A stretch of DNA of 64,000 bases from PKWO01 sp036384915 (GCA_036384915.1 DASVLJ010000078.1:186001-250000), one strand, 5' to 3'; shown: positions 33,787 through 43,423, counted from the first letter of the stretch. The notes: generated from the letters alone by a model not told the origin. Made by a program: numbers and translations.

Positions 33787-34842
33787 TCAATCCATCAAGG
33801 CCTTGGCTTCAGCAAAGTGGCCGCGATAGGCGTCGAAGATGTTCTTCAGCGTATCGGCCATCGTGGTCTTCGGCGCCCAGCCCAGCTCGTCACAGGTGTT
33901 GGTGATCTTGGGCACGCGGTTTTGCACGTCCTGATAACCCTTGCCGTAGTAGGCGGCCGAGGTGGTTTCAACCAGCTTCACCTGCTTGGCCGAATCGGCG
34001 TATTCCGGATATTCGGCGGCGAGCTTCAGCATCATGCCTGCCAGATCGCGGATCGAATAATTGTTGGTGGGGTTGCCGATGTTGTAGATCTTGCCCGAGG
34101 CGACGCCGTTCTTGTTTTCGATGATCTTCATCAGCGCATCGATGCCGTCGTCGATATAGGTGAAGGCACGCTTCTGGGCGCCACCGTCGACTAGCGAAAT
34201 GTTTTCGCCGCGCACGATGTGGCCGAAGAATTGCGTCACCACGCGCGAGCTGCCTTCCTTGGGTGTGTGGATCGAATCGAGGCCGGCCCCGATCCAGTTG
34301 AACGGGCGGAACAGTGTGAAGTTGAGATTTTCTTCCATGCCGTAGCCCCAGATCACGCGGTCCATCAACTGCTTCGCGCAGGAATAGATCCAGCGCGGCT
34401 TGTTGATCGGGCCGCAGATCAGTTCGGATTCTTCCGGATCGAATTCTTCGTCGTGGCACATGCCGTAGACTTCCGAAGTCGAGGGGAAGACCAGGTGCTT
34501 GCCGTACTTGGCGGCCGAACGCACGATGGGCAGGTTGGCTTCGAAGTCGAGCTCGAACACGCGCAAGGGCTTTTGCACATAGGTCGAGGGCGTGGCGATG
34601 GCCACCAGCGGCAGGATCACGTCGCACTTCTTGACGTGGTATTCGACCCATTCCTTGTTGATCGTGATGTCGCCTTCGAAGAAGTGCATGCGCGACTTGT
34701 AGGCTTCGTTGGAAAGAATGTCCGTGATGCGGTCGGTCATCATGTCCATGCCGTAGACGTGCCAATCGGTGGTCTCGAGGATGCGCTTGGACAGGTGGTG
34801 GCCGATAAAGCCGTTGACGCCGAGGATAAGGACTTTTTTCAT
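33787..34842 (-). CDS. arnA: UDP-glucuronate decarboxylase (ArnA dehydrogenase half)
   Basis: A 351-residue extended SDR: GVNGFIGHH binds NAD, PSTSEVYG and YSCAK supply the catalytic residues, and PRWIYS and FRPFNWIG are typical of the ArnA C-terminal domain. It oxidatively decarboxylates UDP-glucuronic acid to UDP-4-keto-pentose, the first step to Ara4N. In E. coli this domain is fused to a formyltransferase; here it is a separate gene 27 bases after it. It is full length for the single domain, so the split is a natural arrangement, not a break. Confidence 0.9.
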   Translation of the reverse strand: MKKVLILGVNGFIGHHLSKRILETTDWHVYGMDMMTDRITDILSNEAYKSRMHFFEGDITINKEWVEYHVKKCDVILPLVAIATPSTYVQKPLRVFELDFEANLPIVRSAAKYGKHLVFPSTSEVYGMCHDEEFDPEESELICGPINKPRWIYSCAKQLMDRVIWGYGMEENLNFTLFRPFNWIGAGLDSIHTPKEGSSRVVTQFFGHIVRGENISLVDGGAQKRAFTYIDDGIDALMKIIENKNGVASGKIYNIGNPTNNYSIRDLAGMMLKLAAEYPEYADSAKQVKLVETTSAAYYGKGYQDVQNRVPKITNTCDELGWAPKTTMADTLKNIFDAYRGHFAEAKALMD

Positions 34843-34869
34843 AAGAGTATCTTCTTGATGCCGCCGGCT

Positions 34870-35775
34870 TTACGCGTTGGACGACAGGGTTTGTTGTAAT
34901 TCGGCCGGCGAGACGGGGTGGCCGTCAGCCAGCAATTCATGGATCAGGAGCGCGCGGCCGTCGCCGCAGACGCCAAATATGCAATTATCCACCACCGCCA
35001 AGCCCGGCGGCAAATCCGGCAAGGGCCTTTGCGCCAACCTGGCTTTGCCTATTTGATAAGTTCTGCCGGCCAGTTCGGTGAAAGCGCCGGGGTAGGGCGG
35101 CGCCACGGCGCGGTGCAGATTATATACTGCCTGCGCGGGTTGCCCCCAATCAATACGGCCATCCTCGGGTTTTCGTCCCGAGAAGTAGCTGCCGCGGCTC
35201 AAATCGTTGGCGTGGCGCGGCGGCGTGCCTGCGAGGATGTCGGGCAGTACCTTCCACAAGGTTTGCTCCGCGGCGACGGTCAGCTTGCCGAACACCTCGA
35301 AAGCCGTATCGTCCGGCAGGATGGGCACCGCCGTCTGCGCGGTGATCGCGCCGGCATCAGGCTTGGCCGCCATTTCGTGCAGTGTGGCGCCCGTCTCGGT
35401 TTCGCCATGCAGTACGGCCCAGTTCACCGGAACACGGCCGCGGTACTTGGGCAGGAGCGAGCCATGCATGTTGTAGGCGCCGGCGCGCGCCAGGTCGAGC
35501 ACGTCGAGCGGCAGCATGTGGCGATAGTAGAAACTGAAAATCAGGTCGGGTTTGCACGCGGCTACGCGGGCTTTCAGTTCGGGCGACTTGGCATCCTCCG
35601 GCGTGATGTAGGCGATGCCTTGCTCGCGGCACAGTTCGGCCACGGACTCGAACCAGATCGTCTCGTTCGGGTTGTCCTGGTGCGTGACCACCAGTTGCAC
35701 ATCGACGCCCTTGGCCAGCAAGACCTTGAGGCAGCGCACGCCGACGTTGTGATAGGCAAAAACGACTGCGCGCAT
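34870..35775 (-). CDS. arnA: UDP-Ara4N formyltransferase (ArnA formyltransferase half)
   Basis: A 301-residue formyltransferase with YNMHGSLLPKYRG (catalytic Asn and His) and KPDAGAI (catalytic Asp). It formylates UDP-L-Ara4N with 10-formyltetrahydrofolate. E. coli ArnA carries this as its N-terminal domain. The gene starts 2 bases after the arnC stop and is followed by the dehydrogenase half. The sequence order in the cluster makes another formyltransferase, such as Fmt, unlikely. Confidence 0.9.
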   Translation of the reverse strand: MRAVVFAYHNVGVRCLKVLLAKGVDVQLVVTHQDNPNETIWFESVAELCREQGIAYITPEDAKSPELKARVAACKPDLIFSFYYRHMLPLDVLDLARAGAYNMHGSLLPKYRGRVPVNWAVLHGETETGATLHEMAAKPDAGAITAQTAVPILPDDTAFEVFGKLTVAAEQTLWKVLPDILAGTPPRHANDLSRGSYFSGRKPEDGRIDWGQPAQAVYNLHRAVAPPYPGAFTELAGRTYQIGKARLAQRPLPDLPPGLAVVDNCIFGVCGDGRALLIHELLADGHPVSPAELQQTLSSNA

Positions 35776-35777
35776 GA

Positions 35778-36728
35778 TTAGCTCCCAGCTGCCGGCGACG
35801 ATTCCTCGAGCACGGTTTGCACCACATAGCGCGGCCGGCCGCGCACCTGCTGGTAGATGCGGCCGGTGTATTCGCCCAAGAGGCCGATGCCGAACAGGAT
35901 CACGCCCATGAAGAAGAACGAGAGCGCAAACAGCGTGAACACGCCTTCGGCTTCCGCGCCGAGAATCAGGCGGCGGAACACCAGCAGCAGCACCAGCGCA
36001 CCCGAGCAGAACGAAAGGGCGATGCCGAGCATGGAAAACAACTGCAGCGGCACGACCGAGAAGCCGGTCACGAGGTCGAAATTGAGGCGGATCAAGCTGT
36101 ACAGCGAATACTTCGATTCGCCGGCCGCGCGCTCTTCATGCTCGACGATGATTTCGGTCGGCTTGCGCGCGAAGGTATAGGCTAGGGCCGGGACGAAGGT
36201 ATTGACTTCGTCGCAGCGGTTGATCAGGTCGATCACGTTGCGGCCATACGCGCGCAGCATGTTGCCCTGGTCGGTCATCTTGATGCGCGTGATCTTCTCG
36301 CGCAGCCGGTTCATCGCGCGCGACGCCCAGGTGCGCCAGACCGAATCCTGGCGCTTGCGCCGGATCGAGCCGACGTAGTCGTAGCCTTCGCGCATCTTGG
36401 CGACCAGGTTGCCGATTTCCTCGGGCGGGTTTTGCAGGTCGGCGTCCAGGGTGACGACGATCTCGCCGCGCGTGGCTTCGAAGCCGGCCAGGATCGCCAT
36501 ATGCTGGCCGTAGTTGCCGTTAAACAGCACCACGCGCGTCACGTCCGGGCGTGCGCGGAACTGGTCGGCCAGGATTTCGGGCGAGCGATCACGGCTTCCG
36601 TCGTTGACGAACACAATCTCGTAGGAAATGCCCAAGGCGTCGAGGGCCGGATAGATCCGGGCGAACAGCTTGGCCAGTCCGGCTTCTTCGTTATATACGG
36701 GTATGACGACGGAGAGTTCTGGTTTCAT
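35778..36728 (-). CDS. arnC: Undecaprenyl-phosphate Ara4FN transferase
   Basis: A 316-residue GT2 glycosyltransferase: SVVIPVYNEE, VNDGSRD and TLDADLQNP (metal site), then two C-terminal membrane segments (LFSMLGIALSFCSGALVLL and FALSFFFMGVILFGIGLLG). It moves Ara4FN to undecaprenyl phosphate. I chose the ATG at 36728, just before the conserved first strand; a longer start adds 19 residues outside the family. No clear ribosome binding site was seen. A 119-base gap with a palindromic repeat separates it from arnB. Confidence 0.9.
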   Translation of the reverse strand: MKPELSVVIPVYNEEAGLAKLFARIYPALDALGISYEIVFVNDGSRDRSPEILADQFRARPDVTRVVLFNGNYGQHMAILAGFEATRGEIVVTLDADLQNPPEEIGNLVAKMREGYDYVGSIRRKRQDSVWRTWASRAMNRLREKITRIKMTDQGNMLRAYGRNVIDLINRCDEVNTFVPALAYTFARKPTEIIVEHEERAAGESKYSLYSLIRLNFDLVTGFSVVPLQLFSMLGIALSFCSGALVLLLVFRRLILGAEAEGVFTLFALSFFFMGVILFGIGLLGEYTGRIYQQVRGRPRYVVQTVLEESSPAAGS

Positions 36729-36791
36729 CAATGGTAGAGCTAAGGCTAAATATTCGAGTGAAGACGGTCTTGATACCTCCCTCACCCCCCA

Positions 36792-36819
36792 CCCCTCTCC
36801 CGCCCGCGGGCGAGGGGAG
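36792..36819. repeat. Dispersed palindromic repeat inside the arn cluster
   Basis: CCCCTCTCCCGCCC followed by GGGCGAGGGGAG forms a GC-rich hairpin preceded by a CCTCACCCC run. Repeats of this type are widespread between genes in proteobacteria. It could stabilise or attenuate the arn message between arnB and arnC. Confidence 0.55.
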
Positions 36820-36847
36820 CTTTGTACCCTGAACGGCCTTCAACCGT

Positions 36848-37999
36848 TCAGGAAGAAGAAAGCACGGATTTTACCGCGTCCACCACGCGCTCGACATCGC
36901 TTTCCGTCATCAATGGAAATAATGGCAAGGTGACAATTTGCCTGCACACGCGCTCGGCCACGGGGAACATGCCTTCCTTGAAGCCACGCTCGCGATACAT
37001 GGTGAACAGGTGGATCGCGGCATAGTGGAAGCCCAGGCTGATGTTCACGTCCAGCATCTTTTGCATGAATTCGGCGCGCGTGATGCGCTCGGGCAAGACG
37101 ATGTGGAACATGTGCCAGTTGCTTTGCTCGAAATCCGCCACGGGCAGTTCCGCGCCGGTTTGCACCTCGAAATCGCTGCCGAAGGTATGGAAATAATGCC
37201 TGGCCAGCGCCAGACGCCTGGCATTGAATTCCTCCAGGCGCGCCATCTGGCCCAGGCCGATGGCGGCGGAAATTTCCGTCATGTTGAATTTGCCGCCCAG
37301 CACGTCGACATCGATGCCGTCGAGTCCGCTGCGCGATACGCCCTGCAGGCGATAGCGCTCGGCCAGCTTGGCTTCCTCGGCATTGTTGAGTACCAGGCAG
37401 CCGCCTTCGGCAGTCTGGATATTCTTGTTGACCTGGAAGCTGAACGAGACGAAATCGCCGAATGATCCGATGCGCTTGCCGCGCCAGCTCGAGCCGATCG
37501 CCTGCGCCGCGTCTTCCACCACGCGCAAGTTGTATTTCTTCGCCAGCGCATACAGCTTGTCCATGTCGCAAGGCAGGCCGCACATGTGGACCGGGATGAT
37601 TGCCTTTGTGCGCGGCGTGATCGCGGCTTCCACCTTGTCGAGGTCGAGATTGTGCGTGCGCGCATCGATATCGGCAAACACCGGCGTGGCACCGACTTCG
37701 ATGATCACGTTGGCCGTGGCGACCCAGGAGTTGGGCGTGGTGATCACCTCGTCGCCCGGGCCGATGCCGGCGATGCGCAATGCGATTTCCATGGTGCAGG
37801 TGCCGGAATTGTAGGTCTTCACCGGGCGCCCGCCGAAATACTCGGACAATTGCTTCTCGAAAGCTTGCACCTTGGGGCCGTTGCTGGTGAGCCAGCCGGA
37901 GCGCAGCACCTCGACCACGGAAGCGATCGTCGCTTCATCCATGGTCGGCTTGGTGAAGGGCAGGAGGGGGAGAGAGGATTTGGTCGGGACTTGGCTCAT
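36848..37999 (-). CDS. arnB: UDP-4-keto-pentose aminotransferase
   Basis: A 383-residue DegT/DnrJ/EryC1 aminotransferase. It has WLTSNGPKVQAFE, VITTPNSWVATAN, EDAAQAIGS and the PLP lysine in VNKNIQTAEGG. It converts UDP-4-keto-pentose to UDP-L-Ara4N. The ATG at 37999 was preferred to an upstream TTG because it fits the family N-terminus, although the ribosome binding site is weak. It is the first gene of the arn operon and diverges from an oxidoreductase gene. Confidence 0.9.
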   Translation of the reverse strand: MSQVPTKSSLPLLPFTKPTMDEATIASVVEVLRSGWLTSNGPKVQAFEKQLSEYFGGRPVKTYNSGTCTMEIALRIAGIGPGDEVITTPNSWVATANVIIEVGATPVFADIDARTHNLDLDKVEAAITPRTKAIIPVHMCGLPCDMDKLYALAKKYNLRVVEDAAQAIGSSWRGKRIGSFGDFVSFSFQVNKNIQTAEGGCLVLNNAEEAKLAERYRLQGVSRSGLDGIDVDVLGGKFNMTEISAAIGLGQMARLEEFNARRLALARHYFHTFGSDFEVQTGAELPVADFEQSNWHMFHIVLPERITRAEFMQKMLDVNISLGFHYAAIHLFTMYRERGFKEGMFPVAERVCRQIVTLPLFPLMTESDVERVVDAVKSVLSSS

Positions 38000-38121
38000 G
38001 GCGATTGTCGTTTCGCTGAAACTATTCGAGGGCAATATTGTACGTTCGATTTCGATTTGGCTGATAGTATGGGCCGGTTTGGGCGGGATTGGTTCCCGTT
38101 CTCGCGTCTCCGAGGAAATAA

Positions 38122-39162
38122 TTGAGCAAGCAATTGAACGTTGCCATCATCGGTTGCGGTTATGCCGCAGTCACCTTCCATGCGCCGCTGATCCAATCTG
38201 TACCGGGCCTGTCGCTGGTTGCAGTCTCGAGCAGCGACCGTGCCAAGGCACAAGCGAGTCTGCCCGCCATCGACCTGTGCGACACGCCTGAACAACTGTT
38301 TGCGCGTGCCGATGTCGATCTGGTTGTGATTCCCACTCCCAACCACGTGCATCATCCGTTGGCTATGCAGGCTCTGCAAGCAGGTAAGCACGTGGTGGTC
38401 GACAAGCCTTTCACACTCGATACGGCGCAGGCGCATGAATTGCTCGACACGGCCAAAGCGCAGGGTAAAGTCCTATCCGTATTCCACAACCGGCGCTGGG
38501 CCACCGATTTTCTTACCGTGCAAAAGTTGATTGCGTCGGGCGTTTTGGGGCGCGTGGCGCATTACGAGGCGCACTTCGACCGCTTTCGCCCGGCTGTGCG
38601 GCAACGCTGGCGCGAGTCTTCCGTGCCTGGCGGAGGGCTGTGGTACGACCTCGGCTCGCACCTGCTCGATGAAGCCTTGCAATTGTTTGGCATGCCGCAG
38701 GCAATAGGCCTCGACCTGGCGGCACAACGCGACGGCGCCGTGACCGACGACTGGTTCCATTGCGTGCTGCGTTACGACCGGCGCTTGCGCGTGGTTTTGC
38801 ATGCCGGCGCGCTGGTCGCACGGCCTGGGCCGCGCTATGCGGTCCATGGCACGCTAGGCAGCTATACCAAGTTCGGGCTCGATCCGCAGGAAGATCAATT
38901 GAAAAGAGGATTGAAGCCGGGCGATGCAGGCTGGGGCATAGATGCGAACGAGGGAACTCTCGTGCTGGCCGACGGCGACAATCTGTGCGAATCGGCGCTG
39001 CCTAACGAAGCGGGGAACTATGCGCGCTACTACATCGGTTTGCGCGATGCCATTTTGCAGGGCGCGCCCAATCCTGTGCCTGCGGAACAGGGCTTGCAGG
39101 TGATGCAGTTGATCGAGGCTGGTTTGCGCAGCGCCACGCGCGGCGGCGTCGTCACATTATAG
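38122..39162 (+). CDS. Gfo/Idh/MocA-family oxidoreductase
   Basis: A 346-residue NAD(P)-dependent oxidoreductase. It has the Rossmann motif GCGYAA, PTPNHVHHPLA, the EKP-like VDKPFT and the conserved GGGLWYDLGSHLLDEAL. Such enzymes act on sugars or similar polyols. It starts with TTG at 38122, supported by CGAGGAAATAA just upstream. It is divergent from arnB with about 120 bases between, which may or may not indicate a link to the arn pathway. The substrate is not known. Confidence 0.88.
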   Translation: MSKQLNVAIIGCGYAAVTFHAPLIQSVPGLSLVAVSSSDRAKAQASLPAIDLCDTPEQLFARADVDLVVIPTPNHVHHPLAMQALQAGKHVVVDKPFTLDTAQAHELLDTAKAQGKVLSVFHNRRWATDFLTVQKLIASGVLGRVAHYEAHFDRFRPAVRQRWRESSVPGGGLWYDLGSHLLDEALQLFGMPQAIGLDLAAQRDGAVTDDWFHCVLRYDRRLRVVLHAGALVARPGPRYAVHGTLGSYTKFGLDPQEDQLKRGLKPGDAGWGIDANEGTLVLADGDNLCESALPNEAGNYARYYIGLRDAILQGAPNPVPAEQGLQVMQLIEAGLRSATRGGVVTL

Positions 39163-39215
39163 AAGTCTCCAAAGTTGATGTAATCGTCGGCTTGATAACG
39201 GGAAATATCATAAAA

Positions 39216-41207
39216 ATGAGTCAACAATGTCAGTGCATATCTTCGGCAAAAAACGTGCCTGTCCGCAGTAAAGCCTGGCTTCTTGCTGCCGGGCTGTCAT
39301 TGCTGCTGTCGGCATGCGGTGGGAACGACACAGGGAATGTCAACAATAATGTCTCGCAAAAAGCGCAGCCGTCGAGGAAAAGCGCCATGCCTGCGTCGGC
39401 CTATGAAACTGTCACCGAACAGTTGTACGTCGCGTATTTCGGCCGTCCCGCCGATGCCGCAGGCCTGGCCTCTTTTGAAGCGGTGCTGGCCAATGATGGC
39501 GCGCCGACCGATATCCAATCGCTGGCCTCCGTCTATGCGAGCAGCCCGGCGATCCAGATACTGGTCAACAGCTTCAGCGGCAGCGCCGAAGCCAATGCGC
39601 TGTATGGCGGCAGCACGACGGCGCAATTTGTCACGTCCGTCTATCAAAACGTGCTCGGGCGGGCACCTGCCGCGGCCGGCCTCAGCTACTGGTCCAACGC
39701 CATCGATTCCGGACAGTTGAGCAAGGGCGATGCGGCGCTGGCGGTCATGGCGGGCGCCCTGGCGAATACGACAGCGGCGGGGCAAATCGACGCGCAACTG
39801 GTCAATAACCGGATTGCCGTGGCGAGCCAATTCACGGCGGACGTGGCCAGCCCGACCGGCCTTGCCGGATATCGTGGTGCCGTCGCGGCGCTGAGCGCCC
39901 GTTCCATGTTGAGCGCCGTCACGGCCAGCACCGATCTGCAGGCTTATTCTGCGGCTGTCACCGCGCTGGCCGCGCAGATCGCGGCCAACACCTACTATAT
40001 CAACGTGACGGTAAGCGGCTTGTCGGTCGACGACACGTTGGTGTTGCAAAACGGCAGCGACAGCCTGACGCTGACATCGAATATCTCTGCGCGATTCGCC
40101 GTGCCGCAGATCAACGGCAGCGCGTATGCCGTCTCGGCTGCCTCTCTGCCTCCGGAGGTGGAGTGCGATATTTCGGGCGGAAGCGGAACCGGCAGTGCTT
40201 CTTCTCCTGCCAACGTCAGCGTGAGCTGCCACAACATCCACGTTTACGTCTTCTATAATTACTCCACCTTCTTCGACCAGTACACGCTGCAACCGGACTA
40301 TAGCCTTAAGGCTATGGCCATGCCGTCCGTGCCTGTTCTTGGCGGTGACTATGCCGTGATGGTCGACGGGGATGGCCATCATGCCTATCTCGCGGACCAT
40401 AACGACAACGTCCTGCAGCAGCTCAGTTTCGATGCCAATTGGAACCTCCTGCCGATGAGCGTGCCCAGCGTCCCTTCCGGTTCCTACCCCTACGCCCTGG
40501 CCATGGATCCGCAGTCGCGCTATGCCTACGCGGCTGATGAAGGCGGCGGCGGCATTTCGCAATATACGGTCGGCGCGAACGGCAGCCTCACGCCTATGCC
40601 GGTGCCGACGGTGTCGGCCAGTGTCGGGCCGCGCTCCGTGACGATCGAGCCAAGCGGAAAATATCTCTATGCCGCCGGGGGGAGCGAGGTGTTGGCGTAT
40701 TCCATCGGGACCGGCGGCGGGTTGGTCAAGCTACCGTCCACCTTGAGCACCGTCAGCCCGGTGGAAGACGCGCTCGCCGACCGTTCCGGAAAATATGTCT
40801 ACGTCGCCACCAATCCCGGCGTCATCTCGCAATATGCGATCGGCCCGGACGGTTCGCTCAGTCTGGTCGCATCGGTAACTGCCGACCCTGTTTACAACGA
40901 CCAATTCAAGTTGTTCATCGATCCGTTGGGCAAGCATTTGTATGCCATCCCCAAGGAAGGCTTGAAGGCCTACCAATTCGCCATCGGCGCAAGCGGCGCC
41001 TTGACTCCGCTGATGCCGGCCTACATCAGTGTGCCGGCTTCCTGGGGCGCGATGGGCATGGATCCCTCCGGCAGGTACATCTTCCTGGTCGATTTCTCGA
41101 GCAATATCCTCTACGAATACGGAATCGGTAGTACGGGCGCCTTGAGCTTGCTCAATACAGTGCAGCTTGCCAGCGGTGATACCGCAGGCGCGGTTCTCGT
41201 GTATTGA
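39216..41207 (+). CDS. Lipoprotein with DUF4214 domain and YncE/lactonase-like propeller
   Basis: A 663-residue lipoprotein (lipobox LLSAC, Cys34). Residues about 60-260 repeat the DUF4214 architecture of the protein at 733-3366 (LYVAYFGRPADAAGLASFE, NVLGRAPAAAGLSYW). A short beta domain (about 265-340) is followed by a seven-strand-type propeller with repeats such as MDPQSRYAYAADEGGG and IEPSGKYLYAAGG, resembling YncE or 6-phosphogluconolactonase folds. No lactonase catalytic residues are identified. The start at 39216 is preferred over a TTG 24 bases earlier. It converges on the SCO gene with only 10 bases between. Confidence 0.77.
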   Translation: MSQQCQCISSAKNVPVRSKAWLLAAGLSLLLSACGGNDTGNVNNNVSQKAQPSRKSAMPASAYETVTEQLYVAYFGRPADAAGLASFEAVLANDGAPTDIQSLASVYASSPAIQILVNSFSGSAEANALYGGSTTAQFVTSVYQNVLGRAPAAAGLSYWSNAIDSGQLSKGDAALAVMAGALANTTAAGQIDAQLVNNRIAVASQFTADVASPTGLAGYRGAVAALSARSMLSAVTASTDLQAYSAAVTALAAQIAANTYYINVTVSGLSVDDTLVLQNGSDSLTLTSNISARFAVPQINGSAYAVSAASLPPEVECDISGGSGTGSASSPANVSVSCHNIHVYVFYNYSTFFDQYTLQPDYSLKAMAMPSVPVLGGDYAVMVDGDGHHAYLADHNDNVLQQLSFDANWNLLPMSVPSVPSGSYPYALAMDPQSRYAYAADEGGGGISQYTVGANGSLTPMPVPTVSASVGPRSVTIEPSGKYLYAAGGSEVLAYSIGTGGGLVKLPSTLSTVSPVEDALADRSGKYVYVATNPGVISQYAIGPDGSLSLVASVTADPVYNDQFKLFIDPLGKHLYAIPKEGLKAYQFAIGASGALTPLMPAYISVPASWGAMGMDPSGRYIFLVDFSSNILYEYGIGSTGALSLLNTVQLASGDTAGAVLVY

Positions 41208-41217
41208 TGTAAACGAA

Positions 41218-41886
41218 TTAATCCCGGTCTGCGCGCTCTTCCCGGCGGAGGCGCCGCAAATCGTAGCGCATGCGCATCAAGTCGATGGCTTGATTCGCAT
41301 CATAGATGCCGCGTATGCGGCCCTCGGTATCAATCAGCATGGCGCGCTCGGTATGCGGCGGTTGGCCGTCGAGGCCGGGCGTTTCGATGTCGGTCAATAG
41401 CTGTTCGCGCGCCATGGCATACACTTGCTTGGGGACGCCCGTGGCCAGGTGCCATTGCCTTGGCAATCCGATCTTTTTTGCATAGGCACGTAAGGCCGCG
41501 GGATTGTCTTGCAGCGGCGTGACGCTGATGGAGAGGAAGTTCGGCGCTTCGCTTCCCAAGTCCTTGCGCGTCAGGTCCAGCAATTCCATCGAAACCGGGC
41601 ATACGGTGGCGCAGCCGCTGTAAAAGAAATTCACTACGGTCGGGCCCTGGCGGAACACGGCCTCGTCGAAACGCTTGCCATCCTGGTCGATCAGTGCCAG
41701 GTCTTCAATATGACGACCATCGGCACCGCGCCAGCGCGGCATCAAATCGGCCTTGATGTAGAACGGCAGCGTGTCGTACATCAGCGCATTTTCCTGCGGT
41801 TGCGGGGCGGAGCGCGATAGCACCGCAGCGCCGGCCAGACCGGCGAGGACGATGCCTGCAAGCAGGAAGGCAGCTTTGTGCTTCAT
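41218..41886 (-). CDS. SCO1/SenC-type copper chaperone
   Basis: A 222-residue protein with an N-terminal membrane anchor or signal (FLLAGIVLAGLAGAAVL) and a thioredoxin-like SCO domain. The copper-binding CxxxC is in GCATVCP, and the partner His is probably in HTERAMLID. SCO proteins deliver copper to cytochrome oxidase or reduce thiols in the periplasm. It lies 7 bases downstream of the DUF4214-YHYH gene on the same strand, so the two are probably co-transcribed and may share copper-related work. Confidence 0.88.
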   Translation of the reverse strand: MKHKAAFLLAGIVLAGLAGAAVLSRSAPQPQENALMYDTLPFYIKADLMPRWRGADGRHIEDLALIDQDGKRFDEAVFRQGPTVVNFFYSGCATVCPVSMELLDLTRKDLGSEAPNFLSISVTPLQDNPAALRAYAKKIGLPRQWHLATGVPKQVYAMAREQLLTDIETPGLDGQPPHTERAMLIDTEGRIRGIYDANQAIDLMRMRYDLRRLRREERADRD

Positions 41887-41893
41887 GACACGC

Positions 41894-43423
41894 TCAACGA
41901 ATCTGCGCCGGTGTGCCGCGGAAGCAACCGACCGTGTAAGGGAATTCCTTGGTCGCGTGGTAGTGATATTGGTTCACCGTCACGCCATTGACTGTGATGG
42001 CATGCGTATGGCCGTGGCACTCGTCGAGATCGGCATTGGTCAGCGCCACGCCGTCCTGCCCCAGGTTGCCGTAGATGCCGAAACCGTCGGCCGCATAGCC
42101 GACCAGCGGTGAATGCTGGCCCGCCGTATCCTTTTGCGGCACGCAGGTCGAAACGCTGTGATAGTGATAGGTGCCCGACGAATCGGGATGACCCTGGCAA
42201 CTGTCCTGGATTTCCCAGGCGCCGGCATCGCGGTTTTCACCATCGACCGCGTTATACAGTTTGACCCCAGTCAACAGGATACCGATCGCGCCGCCGCCGA
42301 CGCAGGTCGGTGACGAGGCTACGCTCGGGTTGCCCGGCAAGCCCCAGTTGACGGTCTGGGCCGCAATGCGGTTGGGGTTGCGGTCGTAGGCATAGGCCGG
42401 GTCGGAGCTGGCGATGGGGAAGGTGCCGGTTTTGTGATTCGGCAAGTCGTTCGAGGTGATGCTGAGGATGCTGTTGGCCAGATTCGCGAGGAAGCTGGAG
42501 GTCCAGCTGACGCTTCCCGATACCGAAATCTTGCTCAAGGAATTCCATGTCGCGCCATCCGAATTGAACCATGGCCCCTTGCTGCTGGCGCCGCCGCCGC
42601 CGGATTGCACGGTGCATTCGTAGAGATAGCCGAGCGCCGGCGTGGTGGTCGTGGTCTTGGTGTCGCCCACGGGGAGCTTGGTGGCATCAATGGCAGTGTA
42701 CAGCGCCGTGACGGTGGCGTTGACGGCGCTTTGCTCGGTCGTGGTATTGGTGCTTGCCGTCACGGCCGAGAGCATGGTGCGCGCGCTGGTGGCCGCCGCT
42801 GCACCGGAGTACGAAGAGGTGGCGTTCTGTGCCGAAACCTGGGCTGTGAAATACGCTGCTACGGTCAGGCGGTTATTGATCAGCAAGGCATCCTGCTGTC
42901 CTTGCGTCGTACTGTTGGTCAGCGCGCCCGACATGATCGCCAATGCCGCATCGCCCTGGCTCAGGCTGCCGCTGTCGATCGCGTCAACCCAGAAGTTCAA
43001 GCCCGATGTTGCCGGCGTGCGGCTGAGCACGTTCTGGAACACGGCGGTGACGAAAGCCGTGGTCGTGCCGCTGCCATAAAGATTTTGCGATTCGGTGCTG
43101 GTGCCGAAGCTGTCGATCAGCGCTTTGATCGCGGCGTTGCTGGAATAAGCTTGTGCCAGCGAGCCGATGTCGGTCGGCGCTCCCGCGCTTTGCAGCGCGG
43201 CTTCGAAATTGGCCAGGCCGCTGGGGTCGGCCGGGCGGCCGAAATAGGAAACGTAGAGCTGCTGCACAACGGCGGCATAGGCGGAGGCGCTGCTTGAAGT
43301 CTTGATGCTGCGCACCAATGTCTTGGCTTCGGGCGTGGCGGACGTGGTGTTGCCATTGCAGGCGGACAGCAATAAGGCAACAGTGGCGGGGAGGGCAGCG
43401 ACTGCGAAGGGGGCGGGTTTCAT
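41894..43423 (-). CDS. Lipoprotein with DUF4214 domain and C-terminal YHYH domain
   Basis: A 509-residue lipoprotein (lipobox LLSAC, Cys22). Residues about 45-250 form the DUF4214 module (LYVSYFGRPADPSGLANFE, FQNVLSRTPATSGLNFW). The C-terminal 230 residues are a YHYH-family domain with SGTYHYHS, DECHGHTH and QYHYHATKE, histidine-rich motifs likely to bind metal, probably copper given the adjacent SCO gene. AAGGAG 7 bases before the ATG at 43423 fixes the start. This is the third member of the DUF4214 set in the window, again with a different C-terminal module. Confidence 0.82.
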   Translation of the reverse strand: MKPAPFAVAALPATVALLLSACNGNTTSATPEAKTLVRSIKTSSSASAYAAVVQQLYVSYFGRPADPSGLANFEAALQSAGAPTDIGSLAQAYSSNAAIKALIDSFGTSTESQNLYGSGTTTAFVTAVFQNVLSRTPATSGLNFWVDAIDSGSLSQGDAALAIMSGALTNSTTQGQQDALLINNRLTVAAYFTAQVSAQNATSSYSGAAAATSARTMLSAVTASTNTTTEQSAVNATVTALYTAIDATKLPVGDTKTTTTTPALGYLYECTVQSGGGGASSKGPWFNSDGATWNSLSKISVSGSVSWTSSFLANLANSILSITSNDLPNHKTGTFPIASSDPAYAYDRNPNRIAAQTVNWGLPGNPSVASSPTCVGGGAIGILLTGVKLYNAVDGENRDAGAWEIQDSCQGHPDSSGTYHYHSVSTCVPQKDTAGQHSPLVGYAADGFGIYGNLGQDGVALTNADLDECHGHTHAITVNGVTVNQYHYHATKEFPYTVGCFRGTPAQIR

